Assembly (NCBI GenBank): GCA_016721085.1
Contig: JADKJI010000028.1
Span: 1 to 64,000, forward strand
Reading direction: 5' to 3'
Length of the DNA: 64,000 nt
DNA from: Chitinophagaceae bacterium
GTDB lineage: Bacteria; Bacteroidota; Bacteroidia; Chitinophagales; Chitinophagaceae
A program made the position numbers and the translations under genes. The notes under the pieces are model-generated. The model worked only from the letters and a program-made list of their open reading frames with translations, was not told the DNA's origin and did no database searches. Below are positions 49,143 through 58,004 of the stretch, piece after piece. Each line of letters opens with the position of its first letter. Positions within the stretch are counted from its first letter, which is position 1.

Positions 49143-50264
49143 TTATTTTTTTAATCTATTTCTTAATGAATTGATCATTACTAAAATCTGTTGGCACAAA
49201 TTATAAACAAGTCTGAAATCATTATCATCAACATAATTTCTTCGTTTCGCCAAATGAAGACAAGCCACCACCTCAATATCTGATCTCAAAGCAATTCCAA
49301 GAAACCGATGGAACTCTGGATTAGTTTGTCCAGTTGAGCCTTCTGCAATATTCAAAGAAACCGAATCCGCAGCTCTTTTCATTTGTGATGTTAGGATAAA
49401 CAGTTCTTCTTTTGGAGATCGGACCATACGAATCAATCCTCCTATCCTCAAGAAAGGCCAGTGGGTGCGGTAACTATCTGTTTTATCTGTATCGATTTCG
49501 TGTACGATAACTTCTTCAGCATCATGAGAGGCTTTGTATAAGATGGAGCCAAAAGGATTGGAGATGAAAGAACCGCCCCAGAATTTCATGGCACCATTTT
49601 GTTCGAGACCAACACGATTTACACTAACAACGTGTACACCATTGGCAACAGCATGACTACGTTGAATGGTTTGCCATGCATTGTATTGTTCGGAGTTTGT
49701 TGCTTCATCCTGTGCAGTGGCCCATCCGATGGCTGTTGGATAGAATAAGATTTCAGCCCCCATCAATGCTGTAATACGTGATGCTTCAGGATACCATTGA
49801 TCCCAACATATTAATATACCAATGGTGGCGAATTTTGTCTTGAATACTTTGTAGCCCAAATCACCAGGAGTGAAATAGAATTTCTCGTAATAAGCAGGAT
49901 CATCGGGGATATGCATCTTGCGATATTTTCCAAGATAAGATCCATCAGCATCAAGAATCGCTGTAGTGTTATGATAAAGTCCTTGCGCCCTTTTCTCGAA
50001 TAAAGAAGCAATGATCACTACTCCCAATTCTTTTGCCAAAGCCCCTAACCTATCCGTGGCTGGACCAGGAATTGCTTCTGCCAACTTGAAATTCTCATAA
50101 TCTTCCACATCACAGAAATACAAGGAAGTAAATAGTTCCTGCAAACAAACTATTTGGGCACCCTTTGCAGCTGCCTCTCTCGTCTTCTCCATTGCCTTTA
50201 CAAGGTTCTCTTCTTTATTGCCGGAACAGGTCATTTGAACCAGTCCTATTTTTACTTTTGGCAT
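49143..50264 (-). CDS. aguB: N-carbamoylputrescine amidase fused to a four-helix-bundle remnant
   Basis: A nitrilase-fold enzyme converts N-carbamoylputrescine to putrescine. The catalytic Glu is in CLQELFTSLYF, Lys in GKYRKMHIPDD and Cys in GILICWDQWYPEASR. The family segment NRVGLEQ and ...THWPFLR lies near residue 270. Normally the protein ends soon after RDRRIDSY; here the frame instead continues SPKEELFILTSQMKRAADSVSLNIAEGSTGQTNPEFHRFLG..., which is the body of a four-helix-bundle protein (S23/TIGR02436 type) without its N-terminus. Another frame at the junction reads the AguB end DRRIDSYGPI, so a deletion and/or a missing G are involved. The last codons lie 4 nt from aguA. Confidence 0.88.
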   Translation of the reverse strand: MPKVKIGLVQMTCSGNKEENLVKAMEKTREAAAKGAQIVCLQELFTSLYFCDVEDYENFKLAEAIPGPATDRLGALAKELGVVIIASLFEKRAQGLYHNTTAILDADGSYLGKYRKMHIPDDPAYYEKFYFTPGDLGYKVFKTKFATIGILICWDQWYPEASRITALMGAEILFYPTAIGWATAQDEATNSEQYNAWQTIQRSHAVANGVHVVSVNRVGLEQNGAMKFWGGSFISNPFGSILYKASHDAEEVIVHEIDTDKTDSYRTHWPFLRIGGLIRMVRSPKEELFILTSQMKRAADSVSLNIAEGSTGQTNPEFHRFLGIALRSDIEVVACLHLAKRRNYVDDNDFRLVYNLCQQILVMINSLRNRLKK

Positions 50265-50641
50265 AGTGTTGAGTATTGAGGGGCAAAAATAAGGAAAGTC
50301 GGGGGCGTTTGAATGTTTTAGCCTTTGTTTGAATAGTCCGGAAGTCCGTAGCTTTTGATTGTTTTAAATTCTGATATTTTAGTCCGGGGAGAAATACAAG
50401 TTGGGAGTCGGTAGTCAGGAGTCGGAAGCCATTAGTCAGGAAGTCCGAAAGTCCGGAAGTAATACAGAATAAAAAAATAAAAAAATCCGGAAGATGCTAA
50501 CCTATCGGTCTGCTTCTTCCGGACTTTACTATCTTGAACTAAATAAATAAAACGCTGCGGACTTAAAATTCAAACTTTCGAATAATCAAACGCATCGGAC
50601 TTGAATTTCTCGCTCTCCAAAGAACCAAACGCCCCGGACTC
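50265..50641. repeat. GGAAGTCC-word repeat region
   Basis: Words at 50335-50350, 50395-50460 (AGTCAGGAAGTCCGAAAGTC) and 50555-50640 (ACGCTGCGGACTTAAAATTC and similar). A clean hairpin with loop, TCCGGAAGA...TCTTCCGGA, at about 50486-50524 could terminate the desaturase transcript. No gene. Confidence 0.7.
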
Positions 50642-51712
50642 TTATCGCCCCATTTGTTTTAGGAACGCAACATGCGAAGCCACCGCATACCTAACCCTTG
50701 GGTACTCGATGTAGTTGATACCATATTCCTGACAAGCCTGCTTGATGATCTTGCTGATTGCAGGATAGTGTACGTGAGATATTTTAGGAAAAAGATGATG
50801 TTCAATTTGGAAGTTCAATCCGCCTACTAGCCAGCTTACAAGCTTGTTGTTGGTCGCGAAATTAGCAGTGGTTTTGATTTGGTGGACAGCCCACTCATCT
50901 TCTAGACGATTAGTAGTTGGATCTGCCACTGGGAAAGAAGTGTGTTCAACTGTATGAGCCAATTGGAAAACCAGGCTCAATACAAATCCTGCAACCAGGG
51001 TAAAAATGAAAAAGCTGATCAACCAGGAAGAGAATCCTACTTTGTAAATTGGCAATCCAACAAAGAGGAACAGATGCACAATCTTAAAGAACCAGAATGT
51101 GAAATGATCCTTGAACTTCATATTACGTAAAGGCATGTTACCGATACGTCCTCTGAAATATTTGGTATAATCCAAAATAAAAATCCAGAAGATATATAAC
51201 AATGAGTACAAACCCCAGAAATAGATATGCTGGTATTTGTGTAACCGATATTTCTTTTGAGTGGTGCTCATGCGCATCCATGGCTGAATATCGATATCAT
51301 CATCCATACCATCTACATTCGTATAGGCATGGTGTATAATATTGTGTTTCACATTCCACATGAAACTGTTTCCGCCTAAGATGTTTAAGGAGAAAGAAGC
51401 GAGAACATTCACCCATTTGTATTTACTAAAACTTCCGTGAGCACCATCGTGCATTACATTAAATCCGATGGCGGCAACAAACAGTCCCAATAATACACTT
51501 TCAATAACTTGCCAGAATACAGTGGGAGTGAAGAAAACAAGGTGGATATAAACTGCTAAAAAGCCAGCCATCAGAACAACTGCTTTTAGGAATAACTCAT
51601 AGTTACCGGTTGTCGACTTTCCTACTTCTTCAAAGTAGTTGGTGATTCGGTTTTTCAGATCAGTATGAAATGAATGGGGGACATTGGCGAACTTAGGCAG
51701 ATTCATGTACAA
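50642..51712 (-). CDS. Fatty acid desaturase
   Basis: 356 residues, membrane-bound di-iron enzyme introducing double bonds into acyl chains. The three His boxes are HDGAHGSF (HxxxH), HNIIHHAYTN (HxxHH) and QIEHHLFPKISHVHYP (HxxHH with Gln). Four to six hydrophobic segments surround them, as in the family. It lies alone between repeat regions; bshB1 follows upstream on the same strand with a gap of about 125 nt. Confidence 0.93.
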   Translation of the reverse strand: MYMNLPKFANVPHSFHTDLKNRITNYFEEVGKSTTGNYELFLKAVVLMAGFLAVYIHLVFFTPTVFWQVIESVLLGLFVAAIGFNVMHDGAHGSFSKYKWVNVLASFSLNILGGNSFMWNVKHNIIHHAYTNVDGMDDDIDIQPWMRMSTTQKKYRLHKYQHIYFWGLYSLLYIFWIFILDYTKYFRGRIGNMPLRNMKFKDHFTFWFFKIVHLFLFVGLPIYKVGFSSWLISFFIFTLVAGFVLSLVFQLAHTVEHTSFPVADPTTNRLEDEWAVHQIKTTANFATNNKLVSWLVGGLNFQIEHHLFPKISHVHYPAISKIIKQACQEYGINYIEYPRVRYAVASHVAFLKQMGR

Positions 51713-51838
51713 GACTTATTAATTATAAATAGGTGCAAAGGTAGTTCATGCTACCCACTAACCATTATTTTGTGTAAAGAATAAGGAATATTTATCAAAC
51801 AGATAACGAGTTGCTGTTTAACCTTCTATGCAAGATTA

Positions 51839-52576
51839 TCAGGTTTCAACCAACACAAGGCTATCCAAATGACGAAGGCCAATTTTTTTCTCGGTCATAT
51901 ACCCTTCACCATACTTCACTCCAATCCTTTTTCCATAAGTCCTGGCCCGGCCAATTACCGCTTCCAGGAATTCAGGGGTTGAAATATAGGTTTGTGGCCC
52001 TGCAGCACTAACATCTCCTGAATGGAATTGAGTAGCATAGGCTTTTATTGAGTCCATACGCTGTTCAAAAACACTTGATATATCGAAAATGACATCTGGG
52101 GTATGATCCCAGTCCTGAATATAATGAAGCAGCATCTTTGGACGCCATTTATCCTGTGGCTTTCCATCCTCTCCTACCGTCTCTATTTTAGCGAGTCCGG
52201 ATAAGAAACAACAATCCGCAATCATCCTTCCCGCTCTTCCATGGTCTGGGTGACGGTCTTCCAAAACATTCCCAATAACTACTTCTGGTCTGTATTTTCG
52301 GATGGCTGCAATTAATTTCATCTGATGTTCTTCATCGTTTCGGAAGAAGCCATCCCTCATTTTCAGATTTTCCCTTACGTGAACGCCGATGATGGCGGCG
52401 GCGGCGGCGGCTTCGGAAGCCCTTGTTTCGGCTGTACCTCTGGTACCAAGTTCTCCTTGTGTAAGATCGAGGATACCTACTTTTTTATCGCGCCTGACTT
52501 CGTTGATGAGAACCCCCGAGCATCCAAGCTCTACATCGTCGGGGTGAACTCCAATTGCGAGAACGTCTAGTTTCAT
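51839..52576 (-). CDS. bshB1: Bacillithiol biosynthesis deacetylase
   Basis: 245 residues. Removes the acetyl group from N-acetylglucosaminyl malate in bacillithiol synthesis. The LmbE-like zinc site is GVHPDDVELGCSG (His-Asp-Asp) plus His in EDRHPDHGRAG. QGELGTRGTAETRASEA and the C-terminal TYGKRIGVKYGEGY are BshB1 features. The partner genes bshA and bshC are not in the window. Confidence 0.94.
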   Translation of the reverse strand: MKLDVLAIGVHPDDVELGCSGVLINEVRRDKKVGILDLTQGELGTRGTAETRASEAAAAAAIIGVHVRENLKMRDGFFRNDEEHQMKLIAAIRKYRPEVVIGNVLEDRHPDHGRAGRMIADCCFLSGLAKIETVGEDGKPQDKWRPKMLLHYIQDWDHTPDVIFDISSVFEQRMDSIKAYATQFHSGDVSAAGPQTYISTPEFLEAVIGRARTYGKRIGVKYGEGYMTEKKIGLRHLDSLVLVET

Positions 52577-52607
52577 GGTTGTGGTTGTGGGGGCAAAGGT
52601 ACGACAT

Positions 52608-52856
52608 AAGAAGGTTCAAAAGGTTCAATAAGTTCAATAGGTTACCCCCGACAATCCGCCGGGGCGGAGGAGCTAGGTCGATCAGAAGAATTAATTGTTG
52701 CTAATAATATTTATAAAGTTTAAAGGGTTCCATATGTTCAAGATGTTCCAAAGGGCCTAAGTGTAATACCAAAACCAATGGCATCATTTAGTAAGGAATC
52801 TTCGATCTGGAAACTTTTGGAACCTTTTGAACCTATGGAACCTATTGAACTTTTTT
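52608..52856. repeat. GGTTCAA-type inverted repeat
   Basis: Left arm 52610-52645 (AAGGTTCAAAAGGTTCAATAAG...), right arm 52815-52855 (GGAACCTTTTGAACCTATGG...). The inner boundary carries AGGTCGATCAGAAG near 52676 and TCTTCGATCTGG near 52799. It lies between bshB1 and sucC. Confidence 0.75.
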
Positions 52857-52860
52857 ACAG

Positions 52861-52891
52861 TTTGCCGGTTGCCGTTTTGTCCCTAATTTCG
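52861..52891 (+). promoter_or_regulatory. Promoter of sucC
   Basis: TTTG at 52861-52864, 19-nt spacer, TAATTTCG at 52884-52891; ATG is 18 nt further on. Close to TTTG-N19-TAnnTTTG. Confidence 0.6.
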
Positions 52892-52908
52892 CAACAAATT
52901 TTTCCTCC

Positions 52909-54120
52909 ATGAATCTTCACGAATATCAGGCTAAGACACTGCTGAAACAGTATAATGTTCCCGTTCAGGAAGGCATTCCGGTTGATACCCCGGAAAAAGC
53001 TGAAGAAGCTTATAAGCAACTGAAAGTTCAGACCAATAATAATTTTGCGGTAGTGAAAGCCCAGATTCATGCTGGTGGACGTGGCAAGGGAAAAATCATG
53101 GGTTCTGAGCAAAGAGGTGTAGCTGTAGGAAAGAGTGCTGAAGAAATCAAAACTATTGCAGGTAATATTCTTGGTGGCACCCTGGTAACTATCCAGACTG
53201 GTGCTGCAGGAAAAGTGGTTAATAAGATACTGGTTGCCCAGGACGTATATTATCCTGGTGCTAATCCAGTGAAGGAATTCTATCTCTCTATCTTATTGGA
53301 CCGTACAAAAGGACAGAATGTAATCATGTACAGTACCGAAGGCGGTATGAATATTGAAGATGTAGCACATGAAACTCCTGAGAAAATCTACAAGGAGTGG
53401 GTACACCCTTCCGGTGGATTACAACCCTTCCAGGCTCGTAAAATAGCTTTCAATCTACAACTGAAAGGAGAAGCCTTTAAGAACTGTGTGAAATTTGTTA
53501 CGAATCTCTATAACGCTTATGTAGGATTGGATTGCTCTATGCTTGAAATCAATCCTCTCTTCAAAACCAGCGATGAGAAGATCATTGCGGTGGATTGCAA
53601 GATGAACCTCGACGACAACGCGTTGATGCGTCATGCCGATCTGGAAGCGCTTCGTGATACAACAGAAGAAGATCCAACAGAAGTAGAAGCAGCCAAGCAT
53701 AACCTCAATTTTGTAAAACTGGATGGCAATGTGGGTTGCATGGTGAATGGCGCAGGATTGGCTATGGCAACCATGGACATGATAAAATTAAGTGGTGGTG
53801 AGCCTGCTAACTTCCTGGACGTAGGTGGTACAGCTAATGCACAAACAGTAGAAGCAGGTTTCCGTATCATCCTTAAAGACCCTAAAGTAAAAGCAATCCT
53901 CATCAATATCTTTGGTGGTATTGTTCGTTGCGACAGGGTTGCTCAGGGAGTTATCGATGCGTATAATTCTATCGGAAATATCCCAGTGCCTATCATAGTA
54001 CGTTTACAGGGAACCAATGCAGAAGAAGCTAAGAAACTCATTGAAGAAAGCGGACTGAAAGTACAGTCGGCCATATTATTAAGTGAGGCGGCTGCCCTTG
54101 TAAATAAAGCAGTAGCCTAA
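52909..54120 (+). CDS. sucC: Succinyl-CoA synthetase beta subunit (ADP-forming)
   Basis: 403 residues. TCA-cycle enzyme: succinyl-CoA + ADP + Pi gives succinate + CoA + ATP. ATP-grasp fold with KAQIHAGGRGKGKIMG, DCSMLEINPL, LDVGGTANAQTVEAG (the CoA/phosphohistidine contact) and INIFGGIVRCD. Length and order match the family. The alpha subunit gene sucD is not adjacent, which is unusual for most bacteria but not rare in Bacteroidota. Confidence 0.95.
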   Translation: MNLHEYQAKTLLKQYNVPVQEGIPVDTPEKAEEAYKQLKVQTNNNFAVVKAQIHAGGRGKGKIMGSEQRGVAVGKSAEEIKTIAGNILGGTLVTIQTGAAGKVVNKILVAQDVYYPGANPVKEFYLSILLDRTKGQNVIMYSTEGGMNIEDVAHETPEKIYKEWVHPSGGLQPFQARKIAFNLQLKGEAFKNCVKFVTNLYNAYVGLDCSMLEINPLFKTSDEKIIAVDCKMNLDDNALMRHADLEALRDTTEEDPTEVEAAKHNLNFVKLDGNVGCMVNGAGLAMATMDMIKLSGGEPANFLDVGGTANAQTVEAGFRIILKDPKVKAILINIFGGIVRCDRVAQGVIDAYNSIGNIPVPIIVRLQGTNAEEAKKLIEESGLKVQSAILLSEAAALVNKAVA

Positions 54121-54186
54121 CCCCTGTCCCCCTAAAGGGGGAACCTAGGTTTGATATGATAATTAATTAGAATCTTCAATAATTAT

Positions 54187-54227
54187 AAAGAGAAAGCCGA
54201 TAGTTTTGAACTATCGGCTTTCTCTTT
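54187..54227 (+). terminator. Terminator after sucC
   Basis: AAAGAGAAAGCCGATAGTT-TTG-AACTATCGGCTTTCTCTTT, a 19-bp perfect stem. Confidence 0.88.
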
Positions 54228-54249
54228 ATAGGTATGTCTAACTGAAATT

Positions 54250-54560
54250 AATAGCGAAGGTCGACCTGAAAACCTATGGAACCCCCGACGCGTCAGAGGA
54301 ACATTTTGAACCTGATTTTTTGGGGAACATAATAATTTCGACACCCTGACGTTTTCCCAAAACACCAGGTCTGCCAACCTGCTATTCCTAACGACTCAAA
54401 TAAATCCTTATGAAAAACGGCCATAAAATCTTCCTCATTGTTACAGTAGTATCTTATGTGTTGCTCTATGGAGTGATGGTTCTTTTGAGTTAAGCCCTAT
54501 AGTCAAGAGGTTCAAGAGGTTCCATAAGTTCCATGGGTTCCATAGGTTTCCAGGTCGATC
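54250..54560. repeat. GGTTCAA-type inverted repeat enclosing a small ORF
   Basis: Left arm about 54258-54316 (GGTCGACCTGAAAACCTATG...GAACATTTTGAACC), right arm 54498-54560 (AAGAGGTTCAAGAGGTTCC...TTCCAGGTCGATCC). The inner/outer boundary word GGTCGAYC is shared with 52676. The loop contains the ORF 54410-54493. Confidence 0.65.
54410..54493 (+). CDS. Possible 27-residue membrane peptide
   Basis: ATG AAA AAC GGC ... AGT TAA encodes a 27-residue peptide: polar MKNGHK followed by a single hydrophobic stretch IFLIVTVVSYVLLYGVMVLL. Too short for most gene finders. It starts in an AT-rich stretch and sits inside the loop of the inverted repeat above. Chance ORF not excluded. Confidence 0.35.
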   Translation: MKNGHKIFLIVTVVSYVLLYGVMVLLS

Positions 54561-54832
54561 CTCTTAACTAATTATATCTGCATTAATTATTATCCCCGGA
54601 ATTCTCTACCTCCGGACTTTCGGTCCTTCCGTCTTCCGGACTTCCCGACCCGCGACACCCGACTTGTATTTCTCCCCGGACTTAAATTACAGAGGCTATA
54701 ACAATCAGAGGCCTCGGACTTTCGGTCTTCCGGACTAAAATTTCAGAGACTCCAACAATCAGAGACCCCCGACTTTCCCTCGAACTTTATGCAATCGGGT
54801 TCAACAACGCATCCACTAAAAAACTAGCAATT

Positions 54833-56719
54833 ATGAGGATGCAATTACTATTGCTCATAGGCATCTTTTGCGGCCTATCGGCACAATCACAGCAAAAAAA
54901 GCAAGCGGTAGATTCTAAAATTGAAAGGGTTACGGTATTCCTGCAGGGAGCCCAGGTGAACCGGAGCGCCAAAACAACTATCGGTGTTGGAAAAACGGAA
55001 CTGGTATTCGGGAATATTTCACCGCAGATAGACAAACAAAGTATACAAGTAAAAGCAGAAGGTAAGATCACCATACTATCTGTTATCCATCAATTAAACT
55101 TCTTAAAAGAACAGGAAACAAGAGAGGAGATTAAAAATCTTGACCTGCAGAAACAATCCCTTCAGGAAAAGATAGCGACTGAAAAGAATCAACTTACTGT
55201 ATTCAAACAGGAGGAATCCCTGATATTGAAAAATCAGGATATAAAAGGAATTCAAACCACCCTGAAATCAACTGAACTTAAAGACGCGGCAGATTTTCAA
55301 AGAGCTCGACTCACTGAAGTGTATACGCGACTCAGTGATATTGAGAAGGATATTAAAAAATTCGAAAGCGAAACCGAAAAGATTAACAACCAATTGAGGG
55401 CTCTGAATGAAAAGAAGAATCTTTCTACCAGTGAATTGTTGGTGACAGTTACAGCTAAGGAGGCCACTTCAGCCAATTTCCAGGTAAGCTATCTGGTTAA
55501 AAAAGCAAGCTGGTATCCCACTTATGATATTAGGGTAAAAGATATCAGTAGTCCTATCAATCTTGAATGCAAGGCCAATGTTAGCCAGCAATCGGGAGAA
55601 GATTGGAAGGATATAAAATTATCACTGTCATCAGGTAATCCTGGAGAGGATGGCACTCGTCCAACTCTTTACCCATTTTACCTACACTATATAAGTGCTG
55701 AAGCTGCCGCGAATATCAGCAAACAACGACAGCTTTCTTCTATGTATGGAAGTAATACATTTTTTGGGAAAGTAACCACTCCAAGTGGAGAACCAGTACC
55801 ATACGCCAGTGTAATTATTAAAGGAAGCAAAACAGCGGCCACTACAAACAATGAAGGTTTTTTTTCACTACCAGGAACAGACATGGCTTCAACCTTAGTT
55901 GTAACTTCAGTTGGATATGAGTCAGTTGAAGTATTGGGGTCCAGAGGGTATATGAGTGTTATTCTACCTGAAAGTGTAAAGCAATTACAAGAGGTAGTTG
56001 TAACTGGCTATAGCACGGGTAATTCTTCTTACGATTATTCTTACGACAAGTCCTCAAATTATAAGAGGAAAAAAGACGAATCAGCTATCACTACAACCAC
56101 TAGCTATCAACCGACAACTACGGTATATGATATTGAAGAAGCCTATACTGTCTTAAATGATGGCAAGACCTATACCGCCGATATTGCCAGTTATGAAATG
56201 AAAGCAGATTATGAATATTATGCAGCACCAAAAATAGCGGCTGAAGCCTATCTAACAGCAAGGGTAACTGACTGGCAAGAATTAAATCTCTTACCTGGAG
56301 AATCGAATCTTTTCTTTGAAGGTACCTTTCTTGGAAAATCATTGTTAGATGTTGTCAATGCCGGAGACACTTTGAATCTATCATTAGGAAAAGATAAAGC
56401 TGTGGTGGTAAAGAGAACCCTTCTTAAGGAATATAGCCAGAAAAAATTCCTGGGCAGTAACAGAACCGATAGCCGACAATATGAAATAACAGTTCGTAAT
56501 AACAAATCACAACCGATTCAAATCACCATCGAAGACCAGTTTCCTATAAGTACAACTAAAGAAATTGAAGTGGATGATAAAGTGGCAAAAGACGCCCGGG
56601 TAGATGAGAATACTCAAAAAATAACCTGGTTGTTAACGGTGGAAACAAAGAAAGAGGAGAAGAGGGTGATGGGGTATTCGGTGAAGTATCCGAAGGATAA
56701 GCGGGTGGCGGTGGAGTGA
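54833..56719 (+). CDS. MuiA family protein with inserted carboxypeptidase-regulatory-like domain
   Basis: 628 residues with a signal peptide (MRMQLLLLIGIFCGLSAQS). The N-terminal DUF4140 domain (RVTVFLQGAQVNRSA) is followed by a coiled coil (about 95-210) and the start of DUF4139 (VSYLVKKASWYPTYDIRV). At about 312-388 a CarboxypepD_reg-like beta-sandwich is inserted (FFGKVTTPSGEPVPYASVII...SVGYESVEVLG) ending in LQEVVVTGYSTG, which looks like the link to a TonB-dependent receptor plug. DUF4139 resumes with LNLLPGESNLFFEGTFLG. MuiA was named for an effect on mucoidy; the molecular role is unknown. Confidence 0.9.
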   Translation: MRMQLLLLIGIFCGLSAQSQQKKQAVDSKIERVTVFLQGAQVNRSAKTTIGVGKTELVFGNISPQIDKQSIQVKAEGKITILSVIHQLNFLKEQETREEIKNLDLQKQSLQEKIATEKNQLTVFKQEESLILKNQDIKGIQTTLKSTELKDAADFQRARLTEVYTRLSDIEKDIKKFESETEKINNQLRALNEKKNLSTSELLVTVTAKEATSANFQVSYLVKKASWYPTYDIRVKDISSPINLECKANVSQQSGEDWKDIKLSLSSGNPGEDGTRPTLYPFYLHYISAEAAANISKQRQLSSMYGSNTFFGKVTTPSGEPVPYASVIIKGSKTAATTNNEGFFSLPGTDMASTLVVTSVGYESVEVLGSRGYMSVILPESVKQLQEVVVTGYSTGNSSYDYSYDKSSNYKRKKDESAITTTTSYQPTTTVYDIEEAYTVLNDGKTYTADIASYEMKADYEYYAAPKIAAEAYLTARVTDWQELNLLPGESNLFFEGTFLGKSLLDVVNAGDTLNLSLGKDKAVVVKRTLLKEYSQKKFLGSNRTDSRQYEITVRNNKSQPIQITIEDQFPISTTKEIEVDDKVAKDARVDENTQKITWLLTVETKKEEKRVMGYSVKYPKDKRVAVE

Positions 56720-56945
56720 GAAATTTGAAAATTAGGGAATTTGAAAATTTGAAATGAACAGCTGGGTAACAAATGAGGAAATTTGAAGATTTGAAAATTT
56801 GAAAATGAAACAGCCAATACAGGAAACACTCCCAATCTACTCAAGAATTTACCGGCTGTTCAATTTTCAAGTTTCTGTACCTAAATATCAAATTTGTATC
56901 GGCTGTTCATTTTCAAATTTCAAATTCATCAAGTTTCATAAAATA
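56720..56945. repeat. Inverted repeat of AAATTTGA words with conserved core
   Basis: Second copy of the element at 43860-44083. The core at 56799-56880 has GAAAATGAAACAGCCAATAC and CTCAAGAATTTACCGGCTG; the right arm extends with TTCAATTTTCAAG and TTCATTTTCAAATTTC. It overlaps the last codons of the DUF2911 gene. Confidence 0.8.
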
Positions 56946-57432
56946 ACTACCCACCTTAACTGCCACTCTTGTCGCATCCCACTCCATAATCAAATTACCA
57001 CCTTCAATACGGATAACGAAAGTTTCAACAACTTTATCAAGTTTGCTTGATGGAACTTTTACTTCCACAACATTTTTTGCTTTGTGTTTTTCATATTCTG
57101 TTCCCCAGAATTTGGTATCGCTGTTAAGGATAACAGTCCATTCTTTTTCTGTAGGCAGCGTGAAAAGAGTATACGTACCGGCCTTAACTTCTTTACCACC
57201 GAATTTTACATCTTTAGAGAAAGTGATTTCAGTTGCATTATTAGCCCCTGTTCTCCAAACCTGACCATAAGGAACAAGTCCTCCGAAAATTTCGCGACCT
57301 TTTTTTGGAAGGCTGACTGTAAGTTACTTTGATACCATCTCCTTCAGCTGTGGCTTTAGGGCTTTGTTGTGCTTCAGAGCAATTTGTAAATGCAATTACA
57401 GAAACGAGTGTAAGCAAGAAGATCTTTTTCAT
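56913..57432 (-). CDS. DUF2911 protein, frameshifted
   Basis: About 173 residues from ATG at 57432 (MKKIFLLTLVSVIAFTNCSEAQ, signal peptide or lipobox). The T7 run at 57300-57306 appears one base too long; with six the frame continues KKGREIFGGLVPYGQVWRTGANNATEITFSKDVKFGGKEVKAGTYTLFTLP, the DUF2911 signature, then TVILNSDTKFWGTEY. Predicted periplasmic protein of unknown function. The stop at 56913-56915 lies inside a dispersed repeat, so the last few residues (DEFEI) may be repeat-derived. Confidence 0.82.
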
Positions 57433-57469
57433 ACAAGTGTGTTTAAAATTAGAAATGTAATGTAGTTTA

Positions 57470-57964
57470 TTATGGGTGTTGTTCTGCCAATTTTTTAAGC
57501 TGGGCAAGGGATTGCTCCATAGGCGGTCCTAATTGATTATCAAAAATGATGCTACCAAATTTCTCCCATGGATACCATTTCACTTTAAAATCAAAATACC
57601 ATTGCACAATTGTCCTGTTATCCGCTGCCAATACATTTATTCCACAGGCTATTGGAGGTTGCCCGGTTCGTACCCATTGTGTTTGAATTAGGGAAGAATC
57701 AGTACCAGCTACAGTAACTGTTAATTCAGAAGAAGCAAACCGGTTGGCGGAGAAATCCTTATTTGTAAGTTCCGCCTTATTCACAAGCACATTCCATTGC
57801 TGCCATTTGGAAAGGTCTTTCACTTTACCAATAACACTATCCTTAGGAACGTCAATGGTAATAGCGCGTGACACCCTCATTTCGGAGGGGATAAGAGCCG
57901 AAAGTAAGAAGATTACGAACGACAGTCCTACCAGACTTATCAATCCCAGTTTTATGATTCGCAT
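57470..57964 (-). CDS. SRPBCC/polyketide-cyclase-like protein
   Basis: 164 residues. One N-terminal membrane helix (IIKLGLISLVGLSFVIFLLSAL) anchors a START/SRPBCC-like domain: SRAITIDVPKDSVIGKVKDLSKWQQWN is the family opening, followed by strands and the C-terminal helix LGPPMEQSLAQLKKLAE. Such domains hold hydrophobic ligands. Same strand as the DUF2911 gene, 37 nt apart, so possibly an operon. Confidence 0.82.
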   Translation of the reverse strand: MRIIKLGLISLVGLSFVIFLLSALIPSEMRVSRAITIDVPKDSVIGKVKDLSKWQQWNVLVNKAELTNKDFSANRFASSELTVTVAGTDSSLIQTQWVRTGQPPIACGINVLAADNRTIVQWYFDFKVKWYPWEKFGSIIFDNQLGPPMEQSLAQLKKLAEQHP

Positions 57965-58004
57965 ACTGCAAATTAATGCTGAAACCGATTCAGCGGAAGT
58001 TTTG

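Noticed and set aside
43937..56880. Two short ORFs with the similar peptide MKQPIQ...IYSRIYR in the AAATTTGA cores
   Set aside because: They are on a repeat core conserved at DNA level, and the peptide has no plausible start context; more likely a by-product of the repeat than a gene.
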